A stretch of 38,388 nt of DNA from Clostridia bacterium. Lineage in GTDB: Bacteria > Bacillota > Clostridia > UBA1212 > UBA1255. Under the pieces are notes generated by a model. That model searched no databases and was not told the origin of the DNA. It was given only the letters and a program-made list of their open reading frames with translations. Both the position numbers and the translations under genes were made by a program. The stretch's first letter is position 1. Every line of letters begins with the position of its first letter. Shown here piece after piece: positions 24,737-32,493 of the stretch. The stretch lies in the NCBI GenBank assembly GCA_017613535.1, contig JAGADO010000100.1, positions 1 through 38,388 on the forward strand. Reading direction: 5' to 3'.

Positions 24737-26428
24737 ATGATCGAATATGTTGACGGCGGGCGGAAAATAAGCCCGGTATTGTCGGATGGCGGAATTGAAA
24801 TATACAGGCTCGAGGGGGCCGGTACATATAAGTGGACCGAGGAACTGAAGGGCGTGTTTTACACGTGGGCGCCTCTCGGGGGGCGCGATCACAGCATCAG
24901 GCAGTGGTTCTTCCCGAATTCGTGCGAAGCGATGTACCAGTTCGGCGCGCCGCTCATGGCGACGGTTGACGCAGACGAAAACAACCGTGTCACGGCGGCA
25001 TTGTCGGACTCGGTATCGAGATCGAAAATAAGCGTGTGCGTTGACGACCTCAACCAGAAAGACGAGATAATTTTCACCGTTAATATAGAGAACAGCTCGA
25101 GGCTCCGGCGAGGCGGGGAAGTGCTGCTGAGGATCGACAGGCGGGAAATACTTTATTGCCGCGCGATCAGCGACGCGGGCGAATGGATGCGGTCGTTTCT
25201 CCCGGGCGGGCAGGTGCGCGTGCCGGACAACGCCGAGCTTCCTCTTTATTCGTCGTGGTACAATTTCCACCAGGAGCCCGACGGAGCGCTGCTCGAAAAA
25301 GAGCTTGAACTCGCCGCAAAAATGGGGTTCAAAACATTCATCCTTGACGACGGCTGGCAATTCGAGGGCGAGAATACGGGCGATTATTATAAGTGCGGCG
25401 ACTGGAGCGTTGCCAGGGACAAATTCCCTGATTTCAGGCGCTTTTGCGACCGCGTCCACGGCTTCGGCATCAGGATGCTGATGTGGTTCCCGGTGCCTTT
25501 CGCGGGTTACGCGACGGAGGATTACAGGCGGCTGAAGGACAAGATGGCTTATAACAATGATGCTTTCCGTGCGGGCGTGCTTGACATCCGCTACCCCGAG
25601 ATCAGGGCGTACATTTCGGGCATATACGAGCGCTTCGTGAGGGAGTACGGGATCGACGGGCTGAAGCTCGATTTTATTGACGCGTTCCGGGCCGATCCGT
25701 CAATCATCGCGCCGTTTGCTGAAGGGATGGATACCGAAAGCCTTGATGACGCCGCGGTCATACTGATGGACGAAATTTACGCAAAATTGACGGCGATCGA
25801 CCCCGATTTTCTGTTCGAGTTCCGTCAATGCTATATCGGCGCCGCTATCGTTAACCGCTGCAATATGCTGAGGGTCGCCGACTGTGCCGCGGATTCCTCC
25901 ACGAACCGCGTCGGTATTGCCGCTCTTCGCATGGTCAACGGCGGTACGGCTATCCATTCTGATATGCTTTTGTGGGGCAGGCGCGAGTCTCCTCTTAACT
26001 GTGCCCGCCAGCTTATGAACATTATGTTTTCCGTGCCTCAGATCTCCGTGCGCCTGACCGGGATCGGCAGCGATCAGCTCGCGGTCCTTTCTCATTTCGT
26101 GCGTTACTGGACCGAGAACCGCGCTGTCCTTCTTCATGGTGTTTTTTCTGCGCTTCATCCTGATTTCGGCTATTCCGTGATGCGTTCCGAGACCGCCGAC
26201 AAACGCATTTCGGTCCTCAGTGCCGAGCCTTTGTTCGCCCCCTGCGGCAAGCCCGAGGATGTTTTTAATAACACTTCTTTCGATTACGTCGTTTCGGCCG
26301 GCGGAGCCTGCTTCGGGTACGAGGTTTTTGATATGGTGGGCAATCTCCTTTCGTCCGGTGTTTCGGGGCCGGCTGCCGAGAAGCTCGCGGTGCCCAGGGG
26401 CGGGATGCTGAGGGTCAAGGGGAGTTAG
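24737..26428 (+). CDS. GH36-like alpha-galactosidase, cytoplasmic
   Basis: Retaining glycosidase of the GH36 / clan GH-D type, 563 residues, probably acting on alpha-galactosides or alpha-N-acetylgalactosaminides. The barrel starts with SSWYNFHQEPDGALLEKELELAAKMGFKTFILDDGWQ, typical of GH36. The likely nucleophile is D312 in GLKLDFIDAF, and the acid/base is D382 or D386 in VADCAADSSTNRVG. The protein is shorter than the usual 700-750-residue GH36 enzymes because its N-terminal beta-sandwich is reduced. There is no signal peptide. The ATG at 24737 has AGGAGG 7 bases upstream; longer starts are excluded by the promoter. Exact substrate is uncertain. Confidence 0.87.
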   Translation: MIEYVDGGRKISPVLSDGGIEIYRLEGAGTYKWTEELKGVFYTWAPLGGRDHSIRQWFFPNSCEAMYQFGAPLMATVDADENNRVTAALSDSVSRSKISVCVDDLNQKDEIIFTVNIENSSRLRRGGEVLLRIDRREILYCRAISDAGEWMRSFLPGGQVRVPDNAELPLYSSWYNFHQEPDGALLEKELELAAKMGFKTFILDDGWQFEGENTGDYYKCGDWSVARDKFPDFRRFCDRVHGFGIRMLMWFPVPFAGYATEDYRRLKDKMAYNNDAFRAGVLDIRYPEIRAYISGIYERFVREYGIDGLKLDFIDAFRADPSIIAPFAEGMDTESLDDAAVILMDEIYAKLTAIDPDFLFEFRQCYIGAAIVNRCNMLRVADCAADSSTNRVGIAALRMVNGGTAIHSDMLLWGRRESPLNCARQLMNIMFSVPQISVRLTGIGSDQLAVLSHFVRYWTENRAVLLHGVFSALHPDFGYSVMRSETADKRISVLSAEPLFAPCGKPEDVFNNTSFDYVVSAGGACFGYEVFDMVGNLLSSGVSGPAAEKLAVPRGGMLRVKGS

Positions 26429-26434
26429 TTGCGT

Positions 26435-26952
26435 ATGGCAAAGAGATTCGGCGCCATTTTGAGGTTTCAGGACGCCGCCACCTCATCCTTGATCACGGGG
26501 CTCTGCTTCTTTTAGGCCTTTTTTGCTTGTGTGACCCAGCAAACCAGAGAAATCCGGATTTTGCTGGGTACGTTGGCGCTGTCTCCATTAAATCGACTGG
26601 CAATTCTTTGACCGAAAAACCCAGCAATTTTAAATTATCAAAAGATTGCTGGGTATGAAGGCGCCGTCTTTTGGCAGAAAAGTGGTCAAAGCTCTGCTCC
26701 TTCGGAACGTTTTGACGAATTTTGAACCCAGCAAATTTAAAAAACTTAAAGACTGCTGGGTAAAAGCCGAAGACTTTTCTGAAAAAATGAGCGAGCCAGG
26801 GCAAGGTTGAACCCAGCAAATCTTAAAAAGCGTTATTTTGCTGGGTAAATTAAACGCACCTGGCCCGAAAAATGGGCGATTCAGGTGCGAACTTTTGAAG
26901 AATGAGGTGGCGGCGCCCTGCTGACTCAAATGGCGCCGGATCTTTTTTCCAT
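26435..26952. mobile_element. 518-bp element with long terminal inverted repeats and internal hairpins (MITE-like or structured RNA)
   Basis: The left end (26435-26490) and the reverse complement of the right end (26897-26952) align over about 56 bases with one gap and roughly ten mismatches. Shared blocks are ATGG, GGCGCCATTT and CGCCGCCACCTCAT. The trinucleotide CGT flanks both ends (26432-26434 and 26953-26955), which could be a target duplication or chance. Inside are four 36-nt hairpins (26534-26846) and a nested hairpin, CGCACCT (26855-26861) with AGGTGCG (26883-26889). There is no plausible coding sequence: minus-strand open frames here are repeat-driven and lack ribosome sites. It fills most of the 667-base gap between the GH36 gene and the next gene. 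Either a non-autonomous transposable element or a large structured RNA read through from the GH36 transcript would fit. Confidence 0.65.
26534..26846. repeat. Four 36-nt hairpins with ACCCAGCAAA/TTTGCTGGGT arms
   Basis: Hairpins at 26534-26569, 26619-26654, 26726-26761 and 26811-26846. Each is exactly 36 nt, with arms of 8-10 bases and a loop of about 16 bases. Linkers are 49, 71 and 49 bases, so starts are spaced 85, 107 and 85. In hairpin 2 both arms change together (AAT/ATT instead of AAA/TTT), a compensatory change that preserves pairing. Loops differ between copies. The linkers after hairpins 1-3 are recognisably related (GGCGCTGTCT, GGCGCCGTCT, GCCGAAGACT), so the module is hairpin plus linker repeated four times. 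Confidence 0.85.
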
Positions 26953-26973
26953 CGTGGTAAAAAAGGAGGTATA

Positions 26974-27003
26974 GCCATTTGCAATTTTACATTTGCCATT
27001 TCC
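26974..27003 (-). repeat. GGCAAAT-type repeat upstream of a promoter
   Basis: ATTTGC, ATTTGCC and GCCATTTGCAATTTTAC-type sequence, the reverse complement of the tract at 24569-24620. It ends 9 bases before the -35 box of the surface-protein promoter. Confidence 0.65.
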
Positions 27004-27012
27004 AAAAACCGA

Positions 27013-27042
27013 TTGACACCCGTCCGCGGCGTATTGTACAAT
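27013..27042 (+). promoter_or_regulatory. Promoter of the duplicated-domain surface protein
   Basis: TTGACA (27013-27018), an 18-base spacer and TACAAT (27037-27042). Transcription would start near 27049, about 47 bases before the ATG. It lies outside the inverted-repeat element that ends at 26952. Confidence 0.75.
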
Positions 27043-27095
27043 TTCACCAGCAGGATGCTGAATATCCGCAAAAAAAGAGAGGTGCGAAGACTAAA

Positions 27096-28499
27096 ATGAA
27101 AAAAATTGCAGCCGCCATAGTGGCGCTAATGATGCTCATTTCAATGTTCAGCGTATTGACGATCTCGGCAGAAGACGGGCCGCCCGAAGTCGACGAATCG
27201 ACAGTCAGGGCCTATCCGTACTCGACCGAAAGCGGCATTGACCCGTCCGTCTGGCTCAACACATTTGACGAAGAAGGAGTCTGCAAAGGAACAGATTACG
27301 TAATATTTAACATCGCGGCACCGATCAAGGCCATCGGCCTCCCCGTGATCTACGCGGGCAAAGCTGAAAATGATCAGGACGCTTCTGTCAGGTACGAGCT
27401 CTTCAAATGGGACACCGACGCGGCCAAAACGCTCGCAGGTACGCCTGTGTTCACGCAGGAGGTATATTACGACGGAGACCACAAAGACCAGTCTCACCTG
27501 GTGCTTGATGCGGTACAGCCTGCCGGACAATACCTTTTCAAGATCAGCCAGATCACCGATCTCAATGATGCGCCCGGCGTCGGACACTACGCCGTGCTGC
27601 CCATCTCCGAGATGCTTTTCGGAGACACCAGGATCGAATACGACGCAAAAGGACCGTTCGCATTTTATGTTGACTGCGAAAAAACAGAAGGCGTGAGCGA
27701 TTTCTTCCTTACCCTCGAAGGCAAAAGCGCAGAGATCGTTGTCAAGGCCGAGAAGACCGTCATTGCCAGGAACGGCGACTCGCCTCACGAGATCAATGAA
27801 TACGGTATCGTCACCCCCGAAGTGCCTGCGGGCATGGTTATGTACACGCTGTCGCTTACCGCCGCACCCACGTGGTCAAACAGAAACGGCGACTCTGACG
27901 TTGAGTTTAATGTGTACAAATGGACGGGCGATTATGAAGAGAGCGTTGCCGGCCGTGTGATCGCATCCGGCGAGATACTTGACCACGCCGATAACTCCAA
28001 CCTTACTTTAAAGTTCGGCATCGCGCTCCGCTACGGCTACAGGTACCTGATCGTCATCGAGAAGTCGAACGACGGCAAGATCGGTTACTGGGAAGGTGTT
28101 CCCGATGCACCCGAGGGCTGGGAGTTTTATGAATTCGGATCCGAACTCGAATTCACTCCTTCGCTCCGAGTCTCCTACGCCGAAGTCGGCGACCTCGGCC
28201 CCGAGCCTACCGAAGAGCCTACGAAGGAACCCACCGAAGTTCCCGCAACTCCCGAGGCCACCGAAGTACCCGCGACCGACGTTCCCGTTGTGACCGACAA
28301 ACCCGCTGCTACCGATGCTCCCGTTGCTACCGATGCTCCCGTAGTTACCGAAAACAGCGGTTCTGAAGATAACAAGGACAATGACAAGGATAAGCCCAAG
28401 GGCAATAACGTTCTTCCTATCGTTATTGCGGTTGTCTGCGGTGTCATCGTTCTGGCCAGCGTGATAGTCATCATCGCCACCAAGAAAAAGAAGAAGTGA
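27096..28499 (+). CDS. Secreted, membrane-anchored surface protein with two related beta domains; function unknown
   Basis: 467 residues. An N-terminal signal peptide (about 1-26, cleavage after ISA) and a C-terminal hydrophobic helix plus KKKKK tail place it on the cell surface anchored by its C-terminus. No LPxTG sorting motif is visible. Two domains share a pattern: the first (about 35-185) has ELFKWDTDAAKTLAGTPVFTQE and later AGQYLFKI; the second (about 235-370) has NVYKWTGDYEESVAGRVIASGE and later YRYLIVI. Both look like jelly-roll ligand-binding modules. A Pro/Thr/Glu-rich stalk of TEEPTKEPTEVPAT-type repeats (about 375-420) separates them from the membrane. A GAGAGGTG ribosome site precedes the ATG at 27096; the longer frame from 26979 crosses the promoter. 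Glycan binding is possible, by inference from neighbours. Confidence 0.88.
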   Translation: MKKIAAAIVALMMLISMFSVLTISAEDGPPEVDESTVRAYPYSTESGIDPSVWLNTFDEEGVCKGTDYVIFNIAAPIKAIGLPVIYAGKAENDQDASVRYELFKWDTDAAKTLAGTPVFTQEVYYDGDHKDQSHLVLDAVQPAGQYLFKISQITDLNDAPGVGHYAVLPISEMLFGDTRIEYDAKGPFAFYVDCEKTEGVSDFFLTLEGKSAEIVVKAEKTVIARNGDSPHEINEYGIVTPEVPAGMVMYTLSLTAAPTWSNRNGDSDVEFNVYKWTGDYEESVAGRVIASGEILDHADNSNLTLKFGIALRYGYRYLIVIEKSNDGKIGYWEGVPDAPEGWEFYEFGSELEFTPSLRVSYAEVGDLGPEPTEEPTKEPTEVPATPEATEVPATDVPVVTDKPAATDAPVATDAPVVTENSGSEDNKDNDKDKPKGNNVLPIVIAVVCGVIVLASVIVIIATKKKKK

Positions 28500-28554
28500 C
28501 AATGGCGGCAATCCCGCTGCCTCGGCCATCTAATGTTTTAATTAAACACTTAAG

Positions 28555-28584
28555 CCGCCCGGCATCCGTTCGGGCGGTTTTTTT
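28555..28584 (+). terminator. Rho-independent terminator of the surface-protein gene
   Basis: CCGCCCG (28555-28561) and CGGGCGG (28571-28577) form a 7-bp GC stem with a 9-base loop, followed by seven Ts. The gene-free stretch 28500-28819 holds this terminator, a 26-base direct repeat pair, a GGCAAAT-type repeat and the next promoter. Confidence 0.9.
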
Positions 28585-28592
28585 CATCCGGA

Positions 28593-28646
28593 TGGAACGG
28601 GGGACAGTGGCGGGTTTCGGTGGAACGGGGGACAGTGGCGGGTTTC
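28593..28646. repeat. Direct repeat pair, 26 bases with 28-base period
   Basis: TGGAACGGGGGACAGTGGCG plus GGTTTC occurs at 28593-28618 and again, identically, at 28621-28646. No function recognised; its GGGGGACAGT core is unlike the flanking sequence. Confidence 0.85.
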
Positions 28647-28721
28647 AGCCGTTTGACCGAAATGCGGATTTTCAGTTGTTATCGCATAAGACCCGAAATT
28701 CGTGTCATCATCCGGTTCGCT

Positions 28722-28750
28722 CATTTGCAACTTGCCATTTGCAATTTCAC
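28722..28750 (-). repeat. GGCAAAT-type repeat overlapping a promoter
   Basis: CATTTGCAACTTGCCATTTG-type sequence, same family and orientation as 26974-27003. It covers the -35 box of the cupin-XRE promoter at 28739-28766. Confidence 0.65.
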
Positions 28751-28766
28751 AATATAGATGTATAAT
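28739..28766 (+). promoter_or_regulatory. Promoter of the cupin-XRE / lipoprotein / GH78 operon
   Basis: TTGCAA (28739-28744), 16 bases and TATAAT (28761-28766). Transcription would start near 28773, about 47 bases before the ATG at 28820. Confidence 0.6.
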
Positions 28767-28819
28767 TAGTTATCGAACAGTATTGCCTTCGGGGCGTGCT
28801 TTACAAGGGAGGGGACCGC

Positions 28820-29362
28820 ATGGACAGAGAAATGGGCGAACGCATAAAAGACCTGAGAGAAATTGCCGAGATCAGCATCGAAGAAGCGGCAAAAGGAACG
28901 GGGATAAGCGCGGAACTGCTTAAGAAATACGAAAACGGAGAACTTGACGTACCGATGGGCGAACTCTCGGACATTGCCAAATTCTACAACGTAGAAATGA
29001 CGGATCTGTTGTCAGGCGGCGGACCGATGCTCCACACGTTCAGCTTCGTAAAAAACGGACGCGGCATCAATATCGAACGCGGAAACCGGTACAAATATCA
29101 GCACCTCGCATATAACTTCGCCGGAAGGATCGCAGAACCGTTCCTTGTGACCGTTGACAGCGCGCCCGACGAAGAAATACACCTCAACCGCCACGAAGGG
29201 CAGGAATTCAACTACTGCGTCGAAGGAAAACTCATGATCGTCGTTGACGGGCAGGAATGCATAATGGAACCGGGCGACTCGCTATACTTCGACTCGATGG
29301 CACCGCACGGCATGAAATCGCTTGACGGAAAACCCGCGAAATTCCTGGCAATACTGCTTTGA
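28820..29362 (+). CDS. Cupin-domain XRE transcriptional regulator
   Basis: 180-residue regulator. The HTH_3 domain is at about 4-58 (GERIKDLREIAEISIEEAAKGTGISAELLKKYENGELDVPMGELSDIAKFYN); the cupin is at about 105-175 with EIHLNRHEGQEFNYCVEGKLMIVVDGQECIMEPGDSLYFDSMAPHG. The His and Glu residues in HLNRHEGQEFNY could bind a metal. The start ATG at 28820 follows GGGAGGGG; a GTG at 28796 is in frame but lies within the leader. It leads an apparent operon with a 1008-residue lipoprotein and a GH78 rhamnosidase and probably regulates them in response to a sugar or related ligand (inference). It is only distantly similar to the cupin-XRE protein at 23919-24467. Confidence 0.9.
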   Translation: MDREMGERIKDLREIAEISIEEAAKGTGISAELLKKYENGELDVPMGELSDIAKFYNVEMTDLLSGGGPMLHTFSFVKNGRGINIERGNRYKYQHLAYNFAGRIAEPFLVTVDSAPDEEIHLNRHEGQEFNYCVEGKLMIVVDGQECIMEPGDSLYFDSMAPHGMKSLDGKPAKFLAILL

Positions 29363-29432
29363 CCGGACGCCGGACAGCCGGTCGGCCGGGCAATCGGGCG
29401 TGAGGACGCAGGAGGACACAGGGGGACATAAA

Positions 29433-32400
29433 ATGTTAGAATCAAAAAGATCCGACCGGACGAGCATCCGGATCAGAAGAGCAGCACTGGCCGCATTGAC
29501 CGCGCTGCTCTTTTGCGCACTTTTTTTCAGCGCATGCAATAAAGAAAACGGCAGCGAAGGCCCGGACGACGGAGAAACCAGCGCATTGCCCACGGAAAGA
29601 CCGACGGAGGTACCCATGAGAGACATATCAGGCGACACGCCGCTTGCCGACTCGCTCGTATACGCGAGCCGCATGGCCAACGAGGTCCAGACATTCTTCA
29701 CCGACCCCGAACGCCAAAACTTCACGCTCTCGAACTCGGAGACCAAATTCGAAATAAACCTCGCGGGAAAGGGCGAGCGCGGCATCACATATTTCGGCGA
29801 CTACTACGGAAACAAATACTTCGAAAACTCGATGGACATGTACGCGATCGACGCGACAGGCGCCGAATGGTCCGACAGATATTCGCCTTCAAACGGCCGC
29901 CAGAACACATTCAGACTCGGGTACTACTACACCGAAGCGCACATCTTTGACCTGCGCCTAGGCCGCTCTTCCGACAGCAATATAGCCGTCTCAGCCAGCC
30001 GAACGATAGAGATCCCGGACGGAAAATACAGCGAACACAACGCAGCCGGACAATACGAAGACGGTAAGCTCATATACACTGTCCTGAACTTCGACGACCC
30101 GTATCTGGGCTTCAAACTGAGCGAAAACGTGCCTCAGGACGAGGTCAACGCGATACGCGTAAAGATCATTGCCGCCGTCCAGACGAACGCACAGATATAT
30201 TACTACGACACCGATTCGAAAGGCTTCAACGGAAACCAGTACGCGTCGTTCAACGTCACAGGCGGCGGAACAGAAAACACGTACGTTATCCCGCTCGACC
30301 AGTTAAACGGAGACCTCGCAGGCATACGCTTCGACCTGAACGGCGAAGAAGGCGATAAATTCACGATCACGTGCATCGAAGCCGTAAAGACAGGCGGCAC
30401 GCTCGACATACGCACCGACCGAACGTACCACATCTATTCGGACAAGCTACACCAGGCGTTCAGATTCGTTGCCAACGTCGCGACAGATAACGTTAAAGAG
30501 TACGGCGTGATCTGGAAAGTGGCTGCGGACAATGTCGATAAGCTTCAGATCAGGGACGCGGGAGGTACACACGCGGACATAAACGGAATTGACAGCGCGA
30601 CCGTCGAATACGTGGCGTTCCACATTAAGGACAACGGCACGGTGGGCATCATCATTCCGTCGAAAGACAGCGGCTCCGAACGCGTCACGGTCGAACTGAA
30701 AGACGGAACGTACATTGTCCGGCAGGCCGCGGATTCCAAAAAGGCGCTTAAAAAAGGTGGAGATTACACGATAGCGAACAGGCTCTACAACGATAAAACG
30801 GACGGATTCGATGCGATCGACCGTGAGGCGAGGCTCGAAAGAAATCCGCTTACCAATATGGAGATCGGTGAAACGAGCTCCAAAACGACGTTTGCGGGGT
30901 ACAATCATGTTAAGGGCTGTTACGTGTTTACGAAGACCGGCACGGATTTCAACAACGCATATAAAGAAAAGCGCAGAAATAAATATTACTACTCCGACGT
31001 CACTGTTACGGGCGACAGCGAAGACCGCAAGATCTATCTTGACTTCCGCGCCTCCAGCGGCTCGCTCGAATGCGCCGCGCTGCTTGACGAGAACAAACTG
31101 ATGGTACCGATGCCTATCGAAGTATGCAAGAATTTCGAAGGCGAATTTGAAGAACCGTTCTACGATCCGAAAGACAAGCAGTACGGAGACAGCATTTTCC
31201 CGCTTTCCGTAAAACCCGGCGAAACACTCAAATTCACGGAACTCCACCTGTACCAGAACTGGGGCGTATTTCCGCTCAAACAGATATCTTCGATACAGTT
31301 CTTCATCGGTTACTACCACATGTCAACGGGCGTCACCGAATCCAACTGTATCGCGCCTTATTACGTGTACGGCAAGGACGGCTGGACACTTCCTGATTTC
31401 CGCGGTTGCAGCGGCGAAATGTGGAGTACGCAGCCTCAGTTCACGTCCGTCGGTATCCACAAATGGCTGTCGTTCACAGGCCAGGATGGCACCACTTACC
31501 AGAGCGAATACACGGGCACGAACCTTAAGTCATACGGCCCCACATACGCCGATATCGACTACAGCTACATCTCGGACGAAGGCTCGTACAAATACACTCT
31601 GCGCCACGTTGAATTTCCGCAGAACGACGAAAACCGCACGTACTACACGATCTCCGTCGAATTTCTGAAAGACCTCACCGTAAACGATTTCAAAAACACA
31701 TTCACGCTGCTCCAGTGTAACAGCCGCGACAATAATTTCCGCTATTTCGCGTACCTTGACGAGAGCGGAAACGAGCAGTCCGTCGTGCTTCCTCTCGAAG
31801 GAAAGAAGTCCGTGACGTACGGCCTTAACAAGGGCAGTTTCTACTACTGCATCTATGATGCGAAGGGCAAGAGCGGCACAGATATTATGAACTACGCGCT
31901 CATCCTGCGCTCGGCCGAGATCACGGTAGGGGGCAAGGCGCTCGATGCAAGATTCGCCGTCAGGTATTCGTTTAACGGAAAGCTGGATAACCTCGCTCTG
32001 ACTCTCGACGAGGACAAGCTTTCGTTCAAGAAGGGCGATACGATGACGCTTAACGTCATCCTGCTTCCTTTCGGCGATAAGACAGAGAAGGGTGCATACC
32101 ACGCCCGTTACGTCTACGAGGATTCGGTGCTTCATCCGGTGAGCGTTACGGCCGCTCTTGGCACCGTGATTCCGGATACGTACATCCCGAGAGTTGAGGC
32201 TGTGGGCAACGCCGCTGAGTTTACCGTTTCCGGTTCCCGCAACCGCAATACCGTTGTCGTGTCCGGTTTTGACATCTTGGCAAGACCGAAGATATACGTT
32301 AAAAACGGTTCTGAACTGACAGAGTATGTGTACAATGTGGAGGAGTATGACGGTTATCAGGTGTCGCTTTCGCCTGACGGAACGTACGAATATTCGTTCG

Positions 32401-32459
32401 TGTACGAGATCGCGGATCCCGCAGATTCCATCACGTTCAGGGTAGAGGTTTCGAGATAA
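29433..32459 (+). CDS. Large lipoprotein of unknown function, likely glycan-associated
   Basis: 1008 residues. The signal peptide ends at lipobox FSAC, followed by a Glu/Asp/Thr-rich spacer, so the protein is exported and lipid-anchored. The body is strand-rich. A segment at about 190-320 (NFDDPYLGFKLSENVP, QIYYYDTDSKGF, YVIPLDQLNGDLAGIRFDLNGE) resembles beta-sandwich modules that bind carbohydrate. The middle and C-terminal parts contain many Tyr/Trp/Asn residues and no enzyme signature I recognise. The ATG at 29433 has GGGGG 7 bases upstream. It lies 70 bases after a cupin-XRE gene and 34 bases before a GH78 gene, so a role in binding or initial attack on the polysaccharide later handled by the rhamnosidase is likely but unproven. 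Confidence 0.85.
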   Translation: MLESKRSDRTSIRIRRAALAALTALLFCALFFSACNKENGSEGPDDGETSALPTERPTEVPMRDISGDTPLADSLVYASRMANEVQTFFTDPERQNFTLSNSETKFEINLAGKGERGITYFGDYYGNKYFENSMDMYAIDATGAEWSDRYSPSNGRQNTFRLGYYYTEAHIFDLRLGRSSDSNIAVSASRTIEIPDGKYSEHNAAGQYEDGKLIYTVLNFDDPYLGFKLSENVPQDEVNAIRVKIIAAVQTNAQIYYYDTDSKGFNGNQYASFNVTGGGTENTYVIPLDQLNGDLAGIRFDLNGEEGDKFTITCIEAVKTGGTLDIRTDRTYHIYSDKLHQAFRFVANVATDNVKEYGVIWKVAADNVDKLQIRDAGGTHADINGIDSATVEYVAFHIKDNGTVGIIIPSKDSGSERVTVELKDGTYIVRQAADSKKALKKGGDYTIANRLYNDKTDGFDAIDREARLERNPLTNMEIGETSSKTTFAGYNHVKGCYVFTKTGTDFNNAYKEKRRNKYYYSDVTVTGDSEDRKIYLDFRASSGSLECAALLDENKLMVPMPIEVCKNFEGEFEEPFYDPKDKQYGDSIFPLSVKPGETLKFTELHLYQNWGVFPLKQISSIQFFIGYYHMSTGVTESNCIAPYYVYGKDGWTLPDFRGCSGEMWSTQPQFTSVGIHKWLSFTGQDGTTYQSEYTGTNLKSYGPTYADIDYSYISDEGSYKYTLRHVEFPQNDENRTYYTISVEFLKDLTVNDFKNTFTLLQCNSRDNNFRYFAYLDESGNEQSVVLPLEGKKSVTYGLNKGSFYYCIYDAKGKSGTDIMNYALILRSAEITVGGKALDARFAVRYSFNGKLDNLALTLDEDKLSFKKGDTMTLNVILLPFGDKTEKGAYHARYVYEDSVLHPVSVTAALGTVIPDTYIPRVEAVGNAAEFTVSGSRNRNTVVVSGFDILARPKIYVKNGSELTEYVYNVEEYDGYQVSLSPDGTYEYSFVYEIADPADSITFRVEVSR

Positions 32460-32493
32460 AAGCGCTGAAATAGTGCGAAAAGAGGTATATAAA

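Noticed and set aside
26960-26980. AAAAAAGGAGG ribosome-site-like sequence after the inverted-repeat element
   Set aside because: No start codon follows at a proper distance and it lies upstream of the promoter at 27013.
26493-27071. Minus-strand open frames of 73-108 codons in the inverted-repeat element
   Set aside because: They read through hairpin arms in several frames, lack ribosome sites and resemble each other only because of the repeats.
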